A stretch of DNA of 64,000 nucleotides. Source: Puccinellia tenuiflora. Lineage: Eukaryota > Streptophyta > Magnoliopsida > Poales > Poaceae. The stretch spans positions 489,535 through 553,534 of the forward strand of contig QRDG01000240.1 in NCBI GenBank assembly GCA_012064385.1, read 5' to 3'. Positions 1-9,284 of this stretch are shown piece after piece. The first letter of the stretch is position 1; every line of letters starts with the position of its first letter. The notes below the pieces were generated by a model, which saw only the letters and a list, made by a program, of their open reading frames with translations, did not search any database and had not been told where the DNA came from. Made by a program: the position numbers and the translations under genes.

Positions 1-225
1 AACCGACATCACCACGCCCGACATAGGCTGGTGAGTCCCCGAGTCCTCCCAAGGAGTCCCCAAGTTTCGCCAAGCGGCTTTCCAATTTTCTAGCGTAGTC
101 GCCGAGTCCTGCTGAATGTACTCGACATCCATGGAAGTCCCCGGGTCCTGCGCAGCAGTCCCCGAATCCTGCAACTTGCTCCCGACATCCACGTCCATCG
201 GGACGACGTCGGGTTCCGGATTACC

Positions 226-792
226 CGGGATAAATATCGATTCTGACTCGGGTGAAGGCTTGATTGATGGCTTGTGAAGATGTTCCAGTGATACCCCGGG
301 CGGAATGGCTTGCCGATATGACCCAATCTTGGATAACATGTCAGCACTTTCATTATCTGTCCGCCGAACGTGAGTGAACTCGCACCCATCAAAGAATCCT
401 GAAATTTTCTGGACATGGAACCGGTATGCTGCCATGTTGGCATCCAGGGCATCCCAGTTGCCTGATGTTTGCTGAATCACCAGATCCGAGTCTCCGTAAC
501 ATATGATCCGGCGGATTCCAATTTCCTTGGCCACCTTGAGTCCATGAATTAGTGCTTCATACTCGGCGACATTGTTAGATGCCGCGAAATGGACTTGCAG
601 CACATATTTCAGCTGATCTTGCTTTGGCGAGGTGAGAACTACGCCAGCTCCCAGGCCATCCTTTACCTTGGACCCGTCAAAATGCATTCTCCAGTAATTG
701 GAGTCCGGCAGGGACGGCTCATATTCCATCTCGGCCCAATCCACAAGGAAATCTGCCACTGCTTGAGATTTGATGGTGTCTCTTCTTGCGTA
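226..792 (-). pseudogene. Gyp1 pol: archaeal-type second RNase H (aRNH)
   Basis: Translation of the minus strand gives the RNase H acidic motifs in order: HFDGSK near 670, AEYEALIHGL near 560, CYGDSDLVIQQ near 500 and TDNESADML near 350. These correspond to the D-E-D-D catalytic set of the extra RNase H found in Tat-lineage Ty3 elements. A TAG codon near 793 separates it from the preceding domain, where relatives commonly read through with a Gln or similar residue. A Ser/Asp/Pro-rich linker follows to the window edge, and integrase should lie further left. Non-functional as it stands because of upstream frame breaks. Confidence 0.75.
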
Positions 793-1212
793 CTACGGAG
801 CATAAGCCGCGAGCTCGATAGCCCATTTGGCGACTCGGCCACTGGCATCTTTGTTGCCAAGGATTTCCGACACAGGGGCCGCACTTACAACAGTTATGGG
901 GTGCTCCTGGAAATAATGCTTTAGTTTTTTGGCCGCCATGTAGACACCATAAGTCATTTTCTGATAGTGAGGGTTATTTTGTTTTGATGCGGAGAGCACC
1001 TCACTCAAGTAATACACCGGCCTCTACACGGCAGCTCCTTCTTCTTCTCGCTCCACCACTACTACGACACTAACGACCCGGTTAGTGGCCGCAATGTAGA
1101 GCAACATGGGCTCTCTCGGTAATGGCGAAGCCAGTATCGGTGCAGTAGCCAACATCACTTTCAGCTCATGAAACGCTGCATCCGCTTGCGGAGTCCAGCT
1201 AAACCTGTCCGA
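793..1212 (-). pseudogene. Gyp1 pol: first RNase H domain, degenerate
   Basis: The minus strand encodes YYLSEVLSASKQNNPHYQKM followed by KKLKHYFQEHPITVV, the C-terminal half of the Ty3-type RNase H next to reverse transcriptase. The N-terminal half (1030-1200) reads LLYIAATNRVVS, with Ala where Ty3 RNase H normally has the first catalytic Asp. This degeneracy is usual in elements that carry a second RNase H. A TAG near 1027 and a TAA near 1204 interrupt the frame. The TAG sits where the related element R has Gln, consistent with CAG to TAG decay. Confidence 0.7.
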
Positions 1213-2057
1213 TTATTTCATCAGTTGGTATAAGGGCAAGGCCTTTTCTCCCAACCGACCTAGGAAACGACTTAGAGAAGCCAAACACCCGGTAAATTTC
1301 TGGACATCTCGGAGGCATCTCGGCAATCTCATATTTTCTATCGCCCGGATCTTAGTCGGGTTTGCCTCGATACCTCGGCTAGACACGAGGAAACCGAGTA
1401 ACTTTCCTGCTGGTACACCGAATGTACATTTATCCGGATTAAGCTTAAGTCTGAATTTCTGCAGGTTTGCGAATGTCTCCCTAAGGTCATCCAGCAGTGT
1501 GTGTTTTTCCTTAGTTTTAATGACTATGTCGTCGACATACACCTCTGCACATTTTTGCCTATCTGGTCATGCAGACATTTTTGCATACAACGCTGATAAG
1601 TAGCGCCAGCATTCCTCAAACCAAAACACATAACACGATAGCAATAAACCCTGTACGGGGTGATAAAGGCAGTCTTTATTTGATCATCAGGGTTCAGCGG
1701 TATCTGGTGAAAACCAGAATACGCATCTACAAACGAGAGTAGTTCACACCCAACCGTGGAGTCGATCACTTGATCGATCCGGGGCAGCGGGAATGGATCT
1801 TTAGGACATGCCTTGTTCAGGTGTGTGTAGTCAACACACATGCGCCAGACAGTGGCAGCATTCGGATCATCTTTTTTCTTTTCTACCAGGACCGGGTTAG
1901 CCAACCAGTCTGGGTACTTCACTTCTACAACGGCATTTGATGCGAGTAACTTGGCTAACTCGTCACCCACAGCCTTCCTTCTTCCTTCGGCAAGACGCCG
2001 TGTCGGTTGCTTTACTGGCCTAGCATCTGGCCTGACATGTAATGAGTGCTCAGCCAA
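1213..2057 (-). pseudogene. Gyp1 pol: reverse transcriptase
   Basis: Two adjoining minus-strand frames together make the RT palm and fingers. 1524-2057 carries WRMCVDYTHLNKACPKDPFP, SFVDAYSGFHQI and MCFGLRNAGATYQR. 1213-1542 begins with the active-site motif MYVDDIV and continues through CTFGVPAGKLLGFLVSSRGI to LGEKALPLYQLMK. The frame changes by one base near 1550, immediately before YVDD, so no complete RT is made. The order and spacing are those of Ty3-family RT. It lies downstream of protease in the same frame, separated by an amber codon at 2142. Confidence 0.85.
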
Positions 2058-2141
2058 CTCCCTCGGAACACCCGGTAGATCCTGACTGGACCATGCAAAG
2101 ATATCCCGATTCTCACGGAGGAAGTGGATGAGCTTGCTTTC

Positions 2142-2810
2142 CTATTTGCTGTCCAGCCCGACACCGATGATGACGGTGTGGTCCGGGTTAGACTCATCAA
2201 CGCCGACCTTCTTGGACTCCTTCGCCGCCTGGAAGGTTGCAGTCTGCTGCGGGTTGGCCGGACTCGGAATACCGAGGTGAGCAGATTGGGCCAGAGCCAC
2301 CACCTCGTGGATTCTCCTCTTCTCAGCAGCAATCACAAGTGACTCGGCCAGCAGTGATCCGGCAGAGGCACACTCCATGGAGCGCCTGTAATCACCCGAG
2401 ATGGTGAGGACACCATTCGGACCCGGCATTTTCATCTTCAGGTAGGCCACATGAGTGGACGCCATGAACTTGGCGAGTGCTGGCCTACCGAGTAAGGCGT
2501 GATACGGGCTTTCGAGATCCACGACCTCGAACAACAGACTCTCAGTCCGGCAGTTGTTCTCGTCCCCGAAGGAGACGTCGACCCAGACTGTTCCCATGGG
2601 TGCATGTGAGACACCCGGCACGATGCCGTGGAAAGTTGTCCTGCTTGGCTGCATCATGTTCTCGGTTATTCCGAGTTTGACCATGGTGTCTCGGTACATG
2701 ATGTTGATGCTGCTCCCGTTATCAACGAGAACTAGGCTGAAACTGACATTAATGCTGGGTCCAACGAATGTCGGATTCACAACCAGAGCATAACCTCCTG
2801 GGTTGGGCAT
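2142..2810 (-). pseudogene. Gyp1 pol: aspartic protease (retropepsin) region
   Basis: A 222-residue minus-strand frame with VLVDNGSSINIMY, the retropepsin active-site loop (Asp then Gly-Ser), followed by YHALLGRPALAKFMA, the conserved second half of plant Ty3 proteases. In retroelements this enzyme processes the Gag-Pol precursor. The frame ends at TAG (2142-2144), after which the same frame continues directly as ESKLIHFLREN into RT. Upstream it overlaps the end of gag (2777-4261) in a different frame, so a one-base shift lies near 2800. DNG in place of the commoner DTG/DSG is typical of this lineage. Confidence 0.8.
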
Positions 2811-4261
2811 GACCTTGGATGGTCCCTGATGCTCCAGCTGATCTCATCCTCGGACCAATACATGAACTTGGGCACGGCCGGCATGACCGCGTTCACCTCC
2901 ATCGCGCGCCGGCGTTGGCTCTGCTTGTCAGTTGGCTCGGTCACAAAGACCATGTCACTCTGATGGGGCTTCCGATACTCATTCTGCCGACTTGGGCCAG
3001 CATTGTTGTTGCCGGGGTTGTAGTTGTTGTTGTTGTTGTTGGCCACTTGGTTGACATCCTCCTGCCTCGGCTGAGTGTTCAGAGGCTGATTGTTTGCACC
3101 CGTGAGAGGTGCAGGTCGGGAGGCCGGACCAGCAGCCGCTGTCTTGCGCAGGTGCCAATCGTAGTTCCGGGTCGAATGTTGAGCCGGTCTGCTGGGGTGC
3201 CTGGTGTGATAGCAGCAGGGGCCATCCAGCATTTTCTCATAGGTGTACCTCTCCTGGTCATCCCACTGCTTCTTGTTGCCATTCCATGGCTTCTTTTCGC
3301 CGTTCCACGGCTTCCTCTCGCCGTTCCACGGCCTTTTCCCTTCCGAGTTCTGGCCCCAAGAGGGACCATCATTTTTCTGGCGCTGGCTGCTGCCAGCACC
3401 CACTTGATCTTGGTCGACAGCTGCGACCTGGTCTGACCCGTACCGGTAATCCGGCCGGTCGTCTCTTCTCTTGTTTCGGTTGTCCGGGCGATCGCTACGC
3501 CGACCTGACCTGTCTCGGTCCTGAGCAGGATACCTCCTGCCCACATCAACCTGGGTCAGCAAAGGCTGTGTCAGATCAACGAGTGCATAGCTGTCTGCTA
3601 TTGCCATTGTTTCGGCCAAAGTGGCCGGCATCTCCCTCTGGAGTCTCTGCCAAAGCATGGAGCCATGTCGGCATCCTTGCGCAAACCAAGCAATGGCCTG
3701 TGACTCGATTACCCCTTCACAGGAGTTCCGGATCGTGCTCCACTGGGTAAGATACTCCCGGTCTGTTTCGTCTTCTCTCTGCCGACACATGGACAGCTGC
3801 TGAGGGCGATTCGGCCTCTTGTATGTGCTGGAGAAGTTGCTGACGAAAGCGTCGGAGAAGTCGAGCCAGCAATCAATGATGTTCTCCTCCAAGTTGTTCA
3901 GCCAGATTCGGGCTGGTCCCTCTAGCATTTGCGATACATACCACACAGCCCATCGGCGACTGCCACCAGCGATATGCACCGCTGTGACGTAATCTGTCAG
4001 CCAGTCCTCCGGCTTGGTGCTGTCGTCATAGGTCTTGGCACCCCGGGGGAGCTGGAAGTTCGGCACCGGTGGCTGCTTCATGATCCGGGGTCCAAAACAT
4101 GCAGGACCCGGTGGGCCTTGCTCCTCCAACAGTTCAGACAGATAGATTCGGTCAAGCTTGCTGCGGACGTCGTGAGCCGTTAGCTGGCGAGCTCCCAGCC
4201 TAGTACCGAGTGCACCCTCGGTCGCCAGATCTCTGAATCTTGTGTACCCGGCCCGCTCCAT
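2777..4261 (-). CDS. Gyp1 gag core and nucleocapsid-like region
   Basis: A 494-residue open frame. Residues about 90-250 form a retrotransposon Gag (capsid) domain, with WYVSQMLEGPARIWLNNL and DAFVSNFSSTYKRPNRPQQL. The C-terminal part is basic and Asn/Gln-rich, with four PWNG(E/N)KK-type repeats (around 3270-3340 in the DNA) and a poly-Asn run. A zinc-knuckle-like stretch, CCYHTRHPSRPAQHSTRNYD, has lost its expected last Cys (Tyr instead). The end, KFMYWSEDEISWS, is the segment that precedes protease in this lineage, but the frame slips there, so the last residues are out of register. The role would be virus-like particle assembly and RNA packaging. Confidence 0.8.
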   Translation of the reverse strand: MERAGYTRFRDLATEGALGTRLGARQLTAHDVRSKLDRIYLSELLEEQGPPGPACFGPRIMKQPPVPNFQLPRGAKTYDDSTKPEDWLTDYVTAVHIAGGSRRWAVWYVSQMLEGPARIWLNNLEENIIDCWLDFSDAFVSNFSSTYKRPNRPQQLSMCRQREDETDREYLTQWSTIRNSCEGVIESQAIAWFAQGCRHGSMLWQRLQREMPATLAETMAIADSYALVDLTQPLLTQVDVGRRYPAQDRDRSGRRSDRPDNRNKRRDDRPDYRYGSDQVAAVDQDQVGAGSSQRQKNDGPSWGQNSEGKRPWNGERKPWNGEKKPWNGNKKQWDDQERYTYEKMLDGPCCYHTRHPSRPAQHSTRNYDWHLRKTAAAGPASRPAPLTGANNQPLNTQPRQEDVNQVANNNNNNYNPGNNNAGPSRQNEYRKPHQSDMVFVTEPTDKQSQRRRAMEVNAVMPAVPKFMYWSEDEISWSIRDHPRSCPTQEVMLWL

Positions 4262-4549
4262 GGCCGATTAACCATCGTCATATCGGTCAGCGGCCTGCTC
4301 GGCGTACCCGGCACCCGGTAGTTGCCGAGGTGGATTGGGTACCGGATACCGAGGTGGCTGACCCAGATTTGCCGGGTTGACCCGGTTGGCTTCATGTCTG
4401 CCCTGAACGGGTCCTGGGGCTCCCTGACCGAGTTGACCTTGGGCAGCTTTCTGCTTTCCGGCATATACCGGATCATACGCCTGCAGCTGCTTGTTCTTAC
4501 CGGAGTTTACACTCTGGCCACGGCTTCCGCCGACATGTGGCGAAGAGGC

Positions 4550-5545
4550 CTATCCCTTGGACATTGCCCCGGCACCACCATTTGAGTAGAGGTACCGAGA
4601 CCCACCTACATCCGGGTTTGCATTCCCGAATGCCTCATTCTGTCGGTTGGCTACAGCTACCAACTCATTCACCCGGTCCTGCTGCCTACTACGAGCTTCA
4701 CCGGATAAATTAGGTAACTCTGCTATAGCAGCCTCAGCAGCTCTAAGGTTCTTGCCCGGGGTACTGTATTTTGGCTGTCCCGCCGACACATGACTAGCAG
4801 TTCTACTAGATCTGGTTCTACCATCTCTAGCTATCTCGGCATTGAGGTCTCTACCTCTGGCACGTACCTCATTTATGCGACTAACCGGGTTGGCAAACGG
4901 CGTAAAACCATGGGCGATGTTGTACTCACGGAGAGAGATGTCGAACTGCTGTCTGACTCGGGCCACCTCCTGGGCCTCCTGGAGTATTTCCTTGCGCTGC
5001 TGTTCCAACTCCGCCTGAGTTAGCACAGCATCTGCGCTCGGAGCCACTGGGGTTGCCAGCTTCTCAATCACGTCCTGAAGAGGACTCGGTGCTACCGGCA
5101 CAGCAGATGTACCGGCCTGCTCCTGACGGTTCTCCGGTCTCTCCACTGGTGGACGCCCCGTCCTGGCAGACCTGGTGCTGACCTCGGCCACCCCGGCACT
5201 AGCAACCGGGGCAGTCATCATGACCTCTGCACAGCTAGCAGGGCGGGAGATACACCGGCCACGAGCTGCGCAAACAGCGGGAGGATCCGCAGCAATCTGC
5301 ACCCTTTCGGGAAACCGGCAGGGGACCTCGGTGGCGACGTAGACGGTGAGGGAGCCGAACTCGATGAGGCACCCGTTCCAAGGTAGCGGCCTGCTACCGA
5401 AACAGCCAGCGTTGTCGCTGACGACGTTGAGCGAGCCGAACCTGTGGACAAGGCCACAGAGAACGCGCTCACCCGACGCGATGAAGGAGCCCGTCCGGAT
5501 GAACACACCAGCCAGCGCCGCTGCTGGCCCCATGGTGGGCGCCAA
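4550..5545 (-). CDS. Gyp1 gag N-terminal region
   Basis: A 331-residue frame that opens within the primer-site region just inside the 5' LTR. The first 110 residues include a short hydrophobic part (IEFGSLTVYVATE) resembling the N-terminal block of the R element Gag (TFGSLRYLVDS). The middle is Pro/Ala/Thr-rich. A helical segment near residue 185 (AELEQQRKEILQEAQEVARV) is probably a coiled coil. It ends at a stop about 290 bases before the gag core opens. The intervening 4262-4549 continues the Gag sequence in another frame, so this is one broken gag, not two genes. Confidence 0.65.
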   Translation of the reverse strand: MAPTMGPAAALAGVFIRTGSFIASGERVLCGLVHRFGSLNVVSDNAGCFGSRPLPWNGCLIEFGSLTVYVATEVPCRFPERVQIAADPPAVCAARGRCISRPASCAEVMMTAPVASAGVAEVSTRSARTGRPPVERPENRQEQAGTSAVPVAPSPLQDVIEKLATPVAPSADAVLTQAELEQQRKEILQEAQEVARVRQQFDISLREYNIAHGFTPFANPVSRINEVRARGRDLNAEIARDGRTRSSRTASHVSAGQPKYSTPGKNLRAAEAAIAELPNLSGEARSRQQDRVNELVAVANRQNEAFGNANPDVGGSRYLYSNGGAGAMSKG

Positions 5546-5546
5546 C
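5529..5546 (-). other. Gyp1 primer binding site
   Basis: Directly inside the LTR the minus strand reads GTTGGCGCCCACCATGGG. TGGCGCC at this position, one or two bases from the LTR end, matches the layout of R (36157-36174) and V (20451-20470). The tRNA was not identified. Confidence 0.6.
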
Positions 5547-5635
5547 TGTCATGGTGGTGCACGGACAGATGCCATAGATAGGCTTAAGGTGGGCCGATGG
5601 ACGCTGGAGGTACCGGGGAGGGCTTGCACGTGAAG

Positions 5636-5668
5636 ACATACACACACGAACACACACACACACACACG
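5636..5668. repeat. (CA)n microsatellite in Gyp1 LTR
   Basis: A run of ACAC dinucleotides with single interruptions lies near the LTR 3' end. The matching position in the U LTR (63752-63775) has a shorter GT run, so it is an unstable part of the family LTR. Confidence 0.85.
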
Positions 5669-5952
5669 GTTTTACCCAGGTTCGGGGCTCTCGTGAGGAG
5701 ATAACACCCCTACTCCTGCCTGTCTGATCTATATATGTGGAATACAACTGAGTTACAAGCTGCTCCTTGAGCTGTATAAGAAGAACTAAGAGCTTTGGGC
5801 TCTCTATCGAGTCTCGGAACTCTCTACCGAGTCTCGTAATGGCTATGTGGCTCTCCTGCTAGCTCTCAAGGAAATGACCAAGTGTTTGTATCGAGCGTGT
5901 ATCCAACGTGCGGGAATCGTCCAATCGTCCTTGTAAGAGGAGCCCATGGTGC

Positions 5953-5963
5953 TCCTTATATAG
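5953..5963 (-). promoter_or_regulatory. TATA box of Gyp1 LTR
   Basis: The minus strand reads CCTATATAAGG, which is conserved in the U LTR at 63468-63479. It is the likely core promoter of the genomic transcript. Confidence 0.7.
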
Positions 5964-7345
5964 GAAAACCTAGGGTACAGAGTTAGGGCTGACGTTGATG
6001 CTGGCGTAGGCAGCACTGTGGCCACGCCTGGGTCTCTGACTGCTTCCGTCACCCCCGCGTGGCATGTCCAATCCGTCAACTCCTGTGCACTGCTCCCCGT
6101 ATTGCATAGGTCAGCAGCATGGAGGTCTGACTGCCCATGCCGCCACCACCGAGTCAAGGAGTAGGCAGCGCGTCCTGTCCTGCCAGTGGCAGGACGCCTG
6201 CCCCGTGATTGTTGGGACAAGACGTGAGCCTTGACCAAAGCCGAGATAGAGCTTCATTCTTCCCGATCCGGCATAGGCATGCCAGATACTTTCTAACTCG
6301 GTTTCTCCTTTCCTGCACATAAGAACAATAAAGAAGATTCCGACATAGGGCTATGTCGGTAGGCCCGTACCCGGTTGACCCCGGGTAAGCCCATGTGTAT
6401 GTCGGCTTATCATTGACTCGGTCAACTTTGAGTCCATGCTTATTTCACCATACTGACCCTACTCGGGGGCTGCCCCCCGACACTGGACAAGGCTGCAGAT
6501 CCGGTACTAGGTCGAGGGGAGTCCCATTTTCTCCCACATGTGGGTAGTGCGCTCAGTCTTGGATCAGAGGACAAGAACTCGGGTCCTAGGCGACACTAGC
6601 AGAACAAATCACCACGATTGGCCTTCCGCTGGTGCCTTATCTTTATTAATTATTCCCATCGCCAAACATTAAAGATTTCATGTGAATTTAACCCAACTAT
6701 CATATTAAAGCATAACTAGAACAAGACTCGAGCAAAACAAAGCTAAGCATGCGTTACGACTCGCAAAGGCCAACAAGGTAAACAAGCAACAGGTTAATAG
6801 GATGTGGAGGGGTGGCTATATCATGGCTGTAAGGTAAACATGCAAATAGGATCGGGACACAAGCATCGCAATATAAGGCTAGCAAGGAACAAAAGATAGG
6901 AGGTGTGAGAGGCAGAAGACAAGCAAATATAGCAAGGGAGTATCACTTGCCTGCAATCCGGTAGAGCTAGCAGAACCTGTCGTTGCTCACATCAACTCAA
7001 CGTCCTATTCCCGAAGAAGCAACAAACACTGGAAACATAAAAGATACATTTTACTTCTATGGCAAAAGAAGCGGCATGTTGATGACATGATGCATGACAA
7101 ATTAAATGTGATTCAATTTTATTCCCTAACACATGGCAATTCATTTTAAATGGGATCGGTGCACAATATAGATGCACCGGACAAATCCCATAATTAGTTG
7201 ATTTAATTCCACTAAATGGATAAAGGTGCGATGTTGATTAAGCATGCATGATTTTATAAGATACGGATATATATGGCATATAGGGGTTTAGGGTTGGGGT
7301 CGCACATCGGTAATGAGGAACTTCGGATTTGAACCACCGTCTTCG

Positions 7346-7412
7346 GTTCGGAGAGGAAGTAGTCGAAGTAGTCGTCGTAGTTGAAGTAGTCGAGGTAGTC
7401 GAAGTAGTCCTT
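7346..7412. repeat. GTAGTC/GAAGTA microsatellite-like repeat
   Basis: Imperfect AGTAGTCGA(A/G) units. The matching place in the other Z LTR (17906-17955) has fewer units, showing slippage since insertion. Confidence 0.8.
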
Positions 7413-8559
7413 CCATAGTCGACGTTGTGGAAGTAGTCGTACTCGGGTCGTCGTCGTGGCAGACCTTGGCATTCCGGTCTTCGGGGCTCACGGTGCCGTC
7501 GGGGTTCGAGGGGCATGGAGAACTTGTCGGTCCACGAAGCTCTTGTCGTATCCGTCTTCGGGTTCGTCGGCTTCACGACGGGAGCGGAGAACTTGGCGTC
7601 GGGGATCGGCTTCATGGAGGCGGGCACCGGAAACGGGGACGTCGGGAAACACGACTCGGAGACAACGGGCACCGGTGCACGGCAGCAGCAGCAACACGGA
7701 GGCGGAACGGGGACAAACACGGAGACGAAACATGCTGGCTCTTTGCGGGCATTTGACCGAGCACTTGGCGGGCAGGCAACACGGAGACGTACACGCCACA
7801 GAGAACTCGAACGCACGGGCACGAAGCGAAGATGTTGCCACGATGTCATTGGTCGGCCTTTGGATTCACGGACTCGGGCAGAACAAGCACGAAGACACTA
7901 GACAGAGGAGAGGTCGGGAAAGGAGGCCAGAGGCGGCCGGCCAGGCCGGCCGGTGACGAGGTCGTCGGGGGAAGGAGAAAAGAGGAGCGCGGGCAGAGCA
8001 GGCGAGGACGAGGCGGAGCAGGCCACAGCGGCGGCTCGACCTGCAGCAGGGCATCGAAGGAGCGGGAGCGGCGTTGGCCGGCGGTCTGGAGGAGGAGCAC
8101 GTCATGCAGGGGGTGGGTACGTGGACGCGAGCGAGCAGAGGAGGGAGGAGGAGCTGGCGGGAGGAGGTCGTCGACACGGGGCGGGGAGGCGACGACCATG
8201 GCGAGCCGGAGCATGGGAGGAAAGCAGCCACGGGGAGAGGAGGCGGCGCCGGGGAAGGAGAAGGGAGAGGGAAGTAGGGAAGAGGAGGAGCTCGCGGCGG
8301 GAGAGGAGCTTGGGGAGGAGAGCGGTGGCAGGGCAGCTTGCTGGCGGCGGGGAGAGGGCGCGGCGACAAGAGCAGGGGAGGCATGGGTGGAGAGGAGGGA
8401 GATGCACCGCGGGGAGGAGAAGGAGGAGACGAGGAAGGGAGCGGCAGGGGAAGAGAGAGGCCGGGTAGGTCGGGTGCGCGCTGGAGGGTGGAGGTCGACG
8501 GCCGGCGGCGCTGGCCGGAGGAGCACGCACGGGGAGGCGCTGGTGGTGGGGCTCGGGTG

Positions 8560-8564
8560 CGGGT
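8560..8564. repeat. W target-site duplication, left
   Basis: CGGGT immediately before the W LTR, repeated at 14930-14934. The undisturbed site is seen at about 19100 in the other Z LTR (GCGGGTGAGG). Confidence 0.95.
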
Positions 8565-8976
8565 TGATGTAGGGGGTTGGCCCGATCTTCACGGATTTGA
8601 GGGGGAAAAGTGGATGAACACGAAGAACACGATGAACACGGAGGGGATACTTGGGAAAAAGGGCAAATCGTGAGGATAACTCGCGAAGCCTACAAGGGAG
8701 AATCACCCGGCAACAAACCCCCAACGGAGCAGCCTCCGGATCCCAAAACCCAAGTCAACAACACGCTTAATGAAACCGATTTCTCTTACCGACCGGTCCA
8801 CCGATCCAATAGAATCACCGCAGTGAAAGATTGGTTTGCACTACTAGAGACACCTAAGTGAAAGAGTAGCTACAACAAGAGATTCATCATCCTCCTTGGA
8901 GGAACCCATCACGGGAAGGAGCAACGCTCAACTCTAGTTCATTCTTCTCTACCTGTCAAATGGAAAAGGGGGAAAG

Positions 8977-8986
8977 CTATTTATAG
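8977..8986 (-). promoter_or_regulatory. TATA box, W 3' LTR copy
   Basis: The minus strand reads CTATAAATAG. It is the same as in the 5' LTR (14337-14346), where it would drive the element. Confidence 0.7.
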
Positions 8987-9003
8987 TCTAGTACACACGG
9001 GGG

Positions 9004-9280
9004 AGGTCCGGCCTGGGGGCCGGCAGCGTCTGGAGGGGGCCCGGCCTGGAGGCCGGCAGCTTCTGGAGGGGGGACTGGCCTGGGGGCCGGCCTGGGCCGG
9101 CCTGGAGGCCGGCAGCGTCTGGAGGGGGACCGGCCTGGGGGCCGGCCTGGGCCGGCCTGGAGGCCGGCAGCGTCTGGAGGGTGCCCGGCCTGGGAGCCGG
9201 CCTAGGCCGGCCTGGAGGCCGGCAGCGTCTGGAGGAGGCCCGGCCTGGGTGCCGGCCTAGGCCGGCCTGGGGGCCGGCTG
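9004..9280. repeat. GGCCGG-rich tandem repeats of about 55 bp in W LTR
   Basis: The phrase CAGC(G/T)TCTGGAGG recurs near 9024, 9057, 9113, 9168 and 9223, mostly at 55-base spacing, between blocks of GGCCTGGGGGCCGGCCTGG. The units are rich in the palindrome GGCCGGCC. A matching array sits at 14365-14655 in the other LTR, and a short related stretch in the leader at 13525-13620. Confidence 0.85.
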
Positions 9281-9284
9281 GCTC

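Larger units (their letters stand above)
1..6482 (-). mobile_element. Gyp1: Tat/Retand-type Ty3 (Gypsy) retrotransposon, 5' part
   Basis: Reading leftward on the minus strand there is an LTR (5547-6482), a primer site, gag, protease, reverse transcriptase, RNase H and a second RNase H. The integrase and 3' LTR lie beyond position 1. The second, archaeal-type RNase H after the first marks the Tat lineage. The LTR is of the same family as the one at 62931-63869, in opposite orientation. Gyp1 is inserted in the 3' LTR of element Z, whose sequence resumes at 6483 and matches 17032 onward. The candidate TSD is CTGGA (6483-6487), with its mate outside the window. Coding is decayed by several frameshifts and TAG/TAA codons. 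Confidence 0.9.
5547..6482 (-). repeat. Gyp1 5' LTR (936 bp)
   Basis: On the minus strand the LTR begins TGTCGGGGGGCAGCCCCCGA and ends CACCACCATGACA. It matches the plus-strand LTR at 62931-63869 along its length, including the TATA region and the CA/GT microsatellite. The start contains a small G/C palindrome. Confidence 0.9.
6483..8564 (-). repeat. Z 3' LTR, first part
   Basis: Aligns to 17032-19104 almost base for base. It includes an AT-rich part (6483-7330), a GTAGTC-rich microsatellite (7346-7412, longer than in the other copy), and a GC- and purine-rich part (7500-8560) that yields long overlapping frames in several phases with no family resemblance. I see no gene here. Confidence 0.85.

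Noticed and set aside
7846..8724. Long Pro/Arg/Ser-rich frames on both strands in the Z LTRs (also 18304-19369)
   Set aside because: They arise from purine- and GC-biased sequence, overlap in several phases, change between the two LTR copies, and show no domain.
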